Positions 4,741-7,740 of a DNA stretch of 7,740 nt are shown here, one piece after another. How positions within the stretch are numbered: position 1 is the stretch's first letter; each line of letters opens with the position of its first letter. The notes under the pieces are model-generated. The model searched no databases and was not told the DNA's origin. It saw only the letters and a program-made list of their open reading frames with translations. The stretch covers positions 1-7,740 of the forward strand of contig CAKTVK010000098.1 in NCBI GenBank assembly GCA_934623455.1, given 5' to 3'. This stretch comes from an uncultured Eggerthellaceae bacterium. GTDB lineage: Bacteria; Actinomycetota; Coriobacteriia; Coriobacteriales; Eggerthellaceae. Position numbers and translations under genes: made by a program.

Positions 4741-7209
4741 CTAGTCGTTGAGCTGCTTCTTTGCGTACTTGTTCGGACGGAACAGCAAGTACAGGATGGC
4801 GGCAACCAGCGCAATGGCAACAATCGTTCCAATGCCAAACGCGCATTCGCCGGTTCCCAGACCAATGAATTGGTAGCAAATGAATGCGATTACGTAGGCA
4901 ACCAGGCACTCATAGCCCCAGGCGGCGGCGGCCCATTTGATGCCGCCCATTTCCTTCAGAATGGCGCTCATAGCTGCGAAGCAGGGGATGCACAGCAGGT
5001 TAAACGCCAGGAAGCTGAAGCCAGCGGCCGTAGGCAGTGCGGCCTGAACTGCTGAATACCAGCCTTCGGGGCAGGCGTAAAGGATGCCCAGCGTAGACAC
5101 GATGTTTTCCTTTGCGGTAATGCCCACGATAGACGCTGCGGTTGCTTGCCATGTGCCCCAACCCAGGGGAGCGAAGATGCCCGAGATGGCACCACCGATA
5201 GCAGCCAGCATGGAGTCGGCCTGATCCTCGACCGCGCCGAAAGCGCCATCGACAATGCCGTAGGTGCTCAGGAACCAAATGACGATGGTCGCCAGCAACA
5301 GAACGGTAAGGGCCTTCTTGACGAATGCCATGCAACGCTCGCCCGTGGCGCGCATAACGCTACCGAAGGAGGGCAGGTGGTAGGCAGGAAGTTCCATAAC
5401 GAACGGGGTGGCTTCGCCGGCGAATGCCTTGAACTTCTTTAGGATGATGCCGGAAAGCAACACGCAGGCAATGCCCATGAAGTACGCGCACGGGGCAACC
5501 CACCAGGCGCCACCGAACACAGCGCCCGCGATCAACGCGATGAACGGGAGTTTTGCACCGCAGGGAACAAACGTTGCGGTCATAACGGTCATGCGACGGT
5601 CGTTCAAGTTCTCAATGGTGCGGCTTGCCATAACGCCCGGAACGCCGCAGCCAGAGCTGATGAGCAGCGGAATGAACGACTTACCGGACAGGCCGAAGCG
5701 GCGGAAGATGCGGTCCAGAATGAACGCAACGCGGGACGTGTAGCCGCACAGCTCCAGGAAGGACAGCAGCAAGAACAGGATGAACATCTGCGGCAAGAAG
5801 CCCAGCATGGCGCCCAGACCGGCAACGATGCCGTCGAAGATCAGACCGTGCAGCCAGCTTTCCTCGTCAAGACCAAGTGAGCTAGTCAGGTCTTCCAGCA
5901 GTGCAGGGATGCCGGGAATCCAAATGCCGTATTCAGCGGGGTCGGGACCCAGCTCACCTGCGGTCTCCAGGGCCTCGGCGCGGGCTTCGTTTTCTTCATC
6001 GCCCAGGGTGTTTTTCGCCAGGTAGGAGACGGCGGTTGCTGCTTCGGCATCGTCGCCCGCAGCTTCTTGCAGCACGCCGATGGCTTCGTTGTAGGTCTCG
6101 CGGTCAACTTCGACCATTTCGCCTTCGCCGGACTCATCGTCGTAATCCTGATACGTGCCGCCAATGCCGGTTTCAACAATGCCCAAGGCACTTTCAAACT
6201 CGTCGTTGACCTCGTCAAAGTCGGCTTGAGCGCCGTCGATGCCAACAATGGGTGCCGGATCAAGGAACCAGCCATCGCCGAACACGCCATCGTTTGCCCA
6301 GTCGGTGGCTACGCCGCCAACGGTGGTAACGGACAGGTAGTACACCAGGAACATGACCACGGCGAAGATGGGCAACGCCAAAATGCGGTTCGTGACTACG
6401 CGGTCAATTTTGTCGGAAATGGATTCCTTCTTGCTGCCAGCGCCCTTAGTGGCAACGTCGTTGATGATGTTGCCAATCCATTCGTAGCGCTCGTTGATGA
6501 TGGCGCTTTCGGCGGTATCATCGCAGGCAAGTTCAATGGCTTTTTGCTGCTCAGATACGTCGGGCATGCCGTCAATGCCTTCGCCGATCTTGTCGTCGCC
6601 TTCCAGCAGCTTAACAGCGTAGAAGCGGCGCACGGCGGGATCAATGGAATCGGGCAACAGAGCGGTTACTTCCTTTACGGCCGGCTCAATGGCCTGGGTA
6701 AACGTCATGCCAGCGGGAGCTGCTTTGGAGGCAAGGTCGCCCATGGCGGCAACCAGCGCGTCAATGCCTTCGCCTTTCAGCGCGGAGATTTCAACCACGT
6801 CGGCCGCGCCCAGCTTCTCGCGCAGGGCATCGATGTTGATAATATCGCCGTTTTTGCGTACAACGTCCATCATGTTGATGGCTACCAAAACGGGAAGTCC
6901 CAGGTCAAGCAGCTGCGTGGTCAGGTACAGGTTGCGCTCCAGGTTGGAGCCGTCAATGATGTTGATAATGGCGTCGGGGCGCTCGTTGATGATGAATTTA
7001 CGTGCAACAACTTCTTCAAGCGTGTAGGGAGAAAGAGAATAGATGCCCGGAAGGTCAACAATCTGGAAATCCTTGTTGGCTTTGCAGGCGCCTTCTTTCT
7101 TTTCCACGGTAACGCCCGGCCAGTTGCCAACGCGTTGGTTTGAGCCGGTCAGGGCGTTGAAGAGAGTCGTTTTGCCGCAATTGGGATTGCCGGCTAGTGC
7201 GAACCTCAT
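4741..7209 (-). CDS. feoB: FeoB, ferrous iron transporter with N-terminal G domain
   Basis: This 822-residue protein imports Fe(II) across the cytoplasmic membrane under anoxic conditions. The cytoplasmic G domain shows G1 GNPNCGKT (7-14), with Asn10 at the position linked to K+ activation in FeoB, then NWPGVTVEKKEG (29-40), G3 DLPGIYSL (52-59), G4 NMMD (112-115) and G5 around SALKGEG (142-148). A helical GDI-like region runs to about 270, and the first helix is at about 277-296. An acidic hydrophilic insert of about 155 residues follows (297-452), then the transporter core. The core has gate 1 GCGVPG (520-525) with FVPCGAKLPF (547-556), and gate 2 NLLCIPCFAAMSAI (737-750) with Cys740 and Cys743. 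ATG 7209 is chosen because AAAGGA (7221-7216) lies six bases upstream and family similarity begins there. E. coli FeoB is 773 residues; the excess is mainly the insert. Confidence 0.97.
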   Translation of the reverse strand: MRFALAGNPNCGKTTLFNALTGSNQRVGNWPGVTVEKKEGACKANKDFQIVDLPGIYSLSPYTLEEVVARKFIINERPDAIINIIDGSNLERNLYLTTQLLDLGLPVLVAINMMDVVRKNGDIINIDALREKLGAADVVEISALKGEGIDALVAAMGDLASKAAPAGMTFTQAIEPAVKEVTALLPDSIDPAVRRFYAVKLLEGDDKIGEGIDGMPDVSEQQKAIELACDDTAESAIINERYEWIGNIINDVATKGAGSKKESISDKIDRVVTNRILALPIFAVVMFLVYYLSVTTVGGVATDWANDGVFGDGWFLDPAPIVGIDGAQADFDEVNDEFESALGIVETGIGGTYQDYDDESGEGEMVEVDRETYNEAIGVLQEAAGDDAEAATAVSYLAKNTLGDEENEARAEALETAGELGPDPAEYGIWIPGIPALLEDLTSSLGLDEESWLHGLIFDGIVAGLGAMLGFLPQMFILFLLLSFLELCGYTSRVAFILDRIFRRFGLSGKSFIPLLISSGCGVPGVMASRTIENLNDRRMTVMTATFVPCGAKLPFIALIAGAVFGGAWWVAPCAYFMGIACVLLSGIILKKFKAFAGEATPFVMELPAYHLPSFGSVMRATGERCMAFVKKALTVLLLATIVIWFLSTYGIVDGAFGAVEDQADSMLAAIGGAISGIFAPLGWGTWQATAASIVGITAKENIVSTLGILYACPEGWYSAVQAALPTAAGFSFLAFNLLCIPCFAAMSAILKEMGGIKWAAAAWGYECLVAYVIAFICYQFIGLGTGECAFGIGTIVAIALVAAILYLLFRPNKYAKKQLND

Positions 7210-7389
7210 GTTCGATCCTTTCGTTTGCGGGTGAGTTGGCAGTGCTTTCAATCAGCGGGCTTTGGCGGCGTCTTGCAGCGTTTTGCCTGGTCGTGCGGCT
7301 GGGCTTTGGTTTTGCCCGATTGCGTCTTGGCGGCGCTGGCTTGCTGCGCTGTGCAAACCGATTGTTAGCAGCGGTTAACTCGTGTTCTT
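7210..7389 (-). other. Spacer between the feoA terminator and feoB
   Basis: The - strand holds no ATG in this stretch, apart from the feoB start at its edge, and no recognisable gene. It is C- and A-rich on that strand and contains related pieces such as GCCGCCAAGACGC and GACGCCGCCAAAGC. A promoter or 5' leader for feoB is expected here, because a terminator lies upstream, but no clear -35/-10 pair is visible by eye. The feoB frame is open for 14 codons upstream of ATG 7209 to a TTG with no ribosome binding site. Confidence 0.4.
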
Positions 7390-7412
7390 AAAAAATGCCG
7401 CTTCCTGCGGCA
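7390..7412 (-). terminator. Intrinsic terminator or attenuator between feoA and feoB
   Basis: On the - strand a 6-bp stem TGCCGC/GCGGCA (7412-7407 with 7401-7396) with a five-base loop is followed by six T residues (7395-7390). It begins 25 bases after the feoA stop. The stem is short but GC-rich and the T-run is good, so partial or full termination of the feoA message is likely. Confidence 0.7.
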
Positions 7413-7437
7413 AGAATGAAGAGGGAAGGCTCTGTGC

Positions 7438-7659
7438 CTACTCGACTTCAACCATAGTGGCGTCTTCCTTGCGAAGGGTCAGTTCGTAACCACGAACCGT
7501 CACTTCAACGGGATCGCCCAAAGGGGCAACTTTGCGCACGTAAATTGTGCAGCCCTTGGTGATGCCCATGTCCATAATGCGGCGCTTGATGCCGCCTTCG
7601 CCGTGAATTTTGACGGCTTTGACGGTTTCGCCACTTTGAACATCGCGCAATGTCTTCAT
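7438..7659 (-). CDS. feoA: FeoA, small SH3-like partner of FeoB
   Basis: This 73-residue protein belongs to the FeoA family, small cytoplasmic SH3-like proteins needed for full FeoB activity. The landmarks are RRIMDMGITKG (26-36), matching the family's 'RRLxDLGxxxG', then APLGDP (45-50), VRGYELTLRKEDA (55-67) and a short final strand. Length is normal for a single-domain FeoA. The ATG at 7659 has a near-perfect AGGAGG (7669-7664) four bases upstream. The DtxR/IdeR C-terminal domain has the same fold, but the protein lacks any DNA-binding domain, and the adjacent feoB makes FeoA the clear call. It is the first Feo gene in the window; a terminator and 228 bp separate it from feoB, whereas many feoAB pairs lie close together. 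Confidence 0.94.
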   Translation of the reverse strand: MKTLRDVQSGETVKAVKIHGEGGIKRRIMDMGITKGCTIYVRKVAPLGDPVEVTVRGYELTLRKEDATMVEVE

Positions 7660-7740
7660 GGAGCCTCCTATCTTTTAGTTGTTGCATTTGGGAGCCGAAT
7701 ATTGAATGCTTTCAGGTGCAATGCAGACTCTGGCGGGCAG
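7660..7740 (-). other. Upstream region of feoA, cut by window edge
   Basis: Apart from the AGGAGG ribosome binding site (7669-7664), the 81 bases upstream of feoA show no coding frame that I can support. I see no well-spaced -35/-10 pair and no sequence matching the IdeR/DtxR or Fur consensus. The feoA promoter may lie here or beyond the edge. Confidence 0.3.

Noticed and set aside
6067..7143. Long open frame of 358 codons on the + strand opposite feoB
   Set aside because: It is antisense to strongly conserved FeoB motifs (G1, G3, G4), has no recognisable domain and arises from the codon bias of feoB.
7197..7391. 64-codon + strand open frame in the feoA-feoB spacer
   Set aside because: It overlaps the feoB start on the other strand, has no ribosome binding site or family similarity, and looks like a chance frame.

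Overview
The window carries two gene blocks that converge near position 4,100. The moderately high G+C content and the gene families suggest an anaerobic bacterium, most likely of the Coriobacteriia (Eggerthellaceae-like actinobacteria, which are rich in c-type cytochromes). This is an inference from gene content and codon style; no marker gene is present to prove it.

Left block, + strand (2-4072): the end of a System I cytochrome c maturation operon. In order it holds the 3' end of ccmF (cut by the window edge), ccmA, ccmB, ccmC, a 140-bp gap with a small tandem repeat, and a small ccmD-like gene. A yigZ/IMPACT-family gene follows. CcmA, B, C and D load heme onto the heme chaperone CcmE, and CcmF is part of the ligase that attaches heme to apocytochromes. 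ccmE, ccmG and ccmH are not in view and may lie upstream.

Right block, - strand (7659 down to 4108): a ferrous iron uptake locus. In transcription order it holds feoA, an intrinsic terminator and a 228-bp spacer, feoB with a long acidic extracytoplasmic insert, a strong terminator, a FeoB-associated Cys-rich membrane protein, and a small heavy-metal-associated (HMA, CxxC) protein. The last intrinsic terminator of this block lies inside the final codons of the HMA gene.

Together the region pairs Fe(II) import with heme delivery to cytochromes, which fits a respiring anaerobe. I see no CRISPR array, mobile element, rRNA or tRNA. The families are all known. The points worth a second look are the terminator that overlaps a stop codon, the acidic insert in FeoB, the split of feoA from feoB by a terminator, and an operator-like dyad upstream of the Cys-rich gene.
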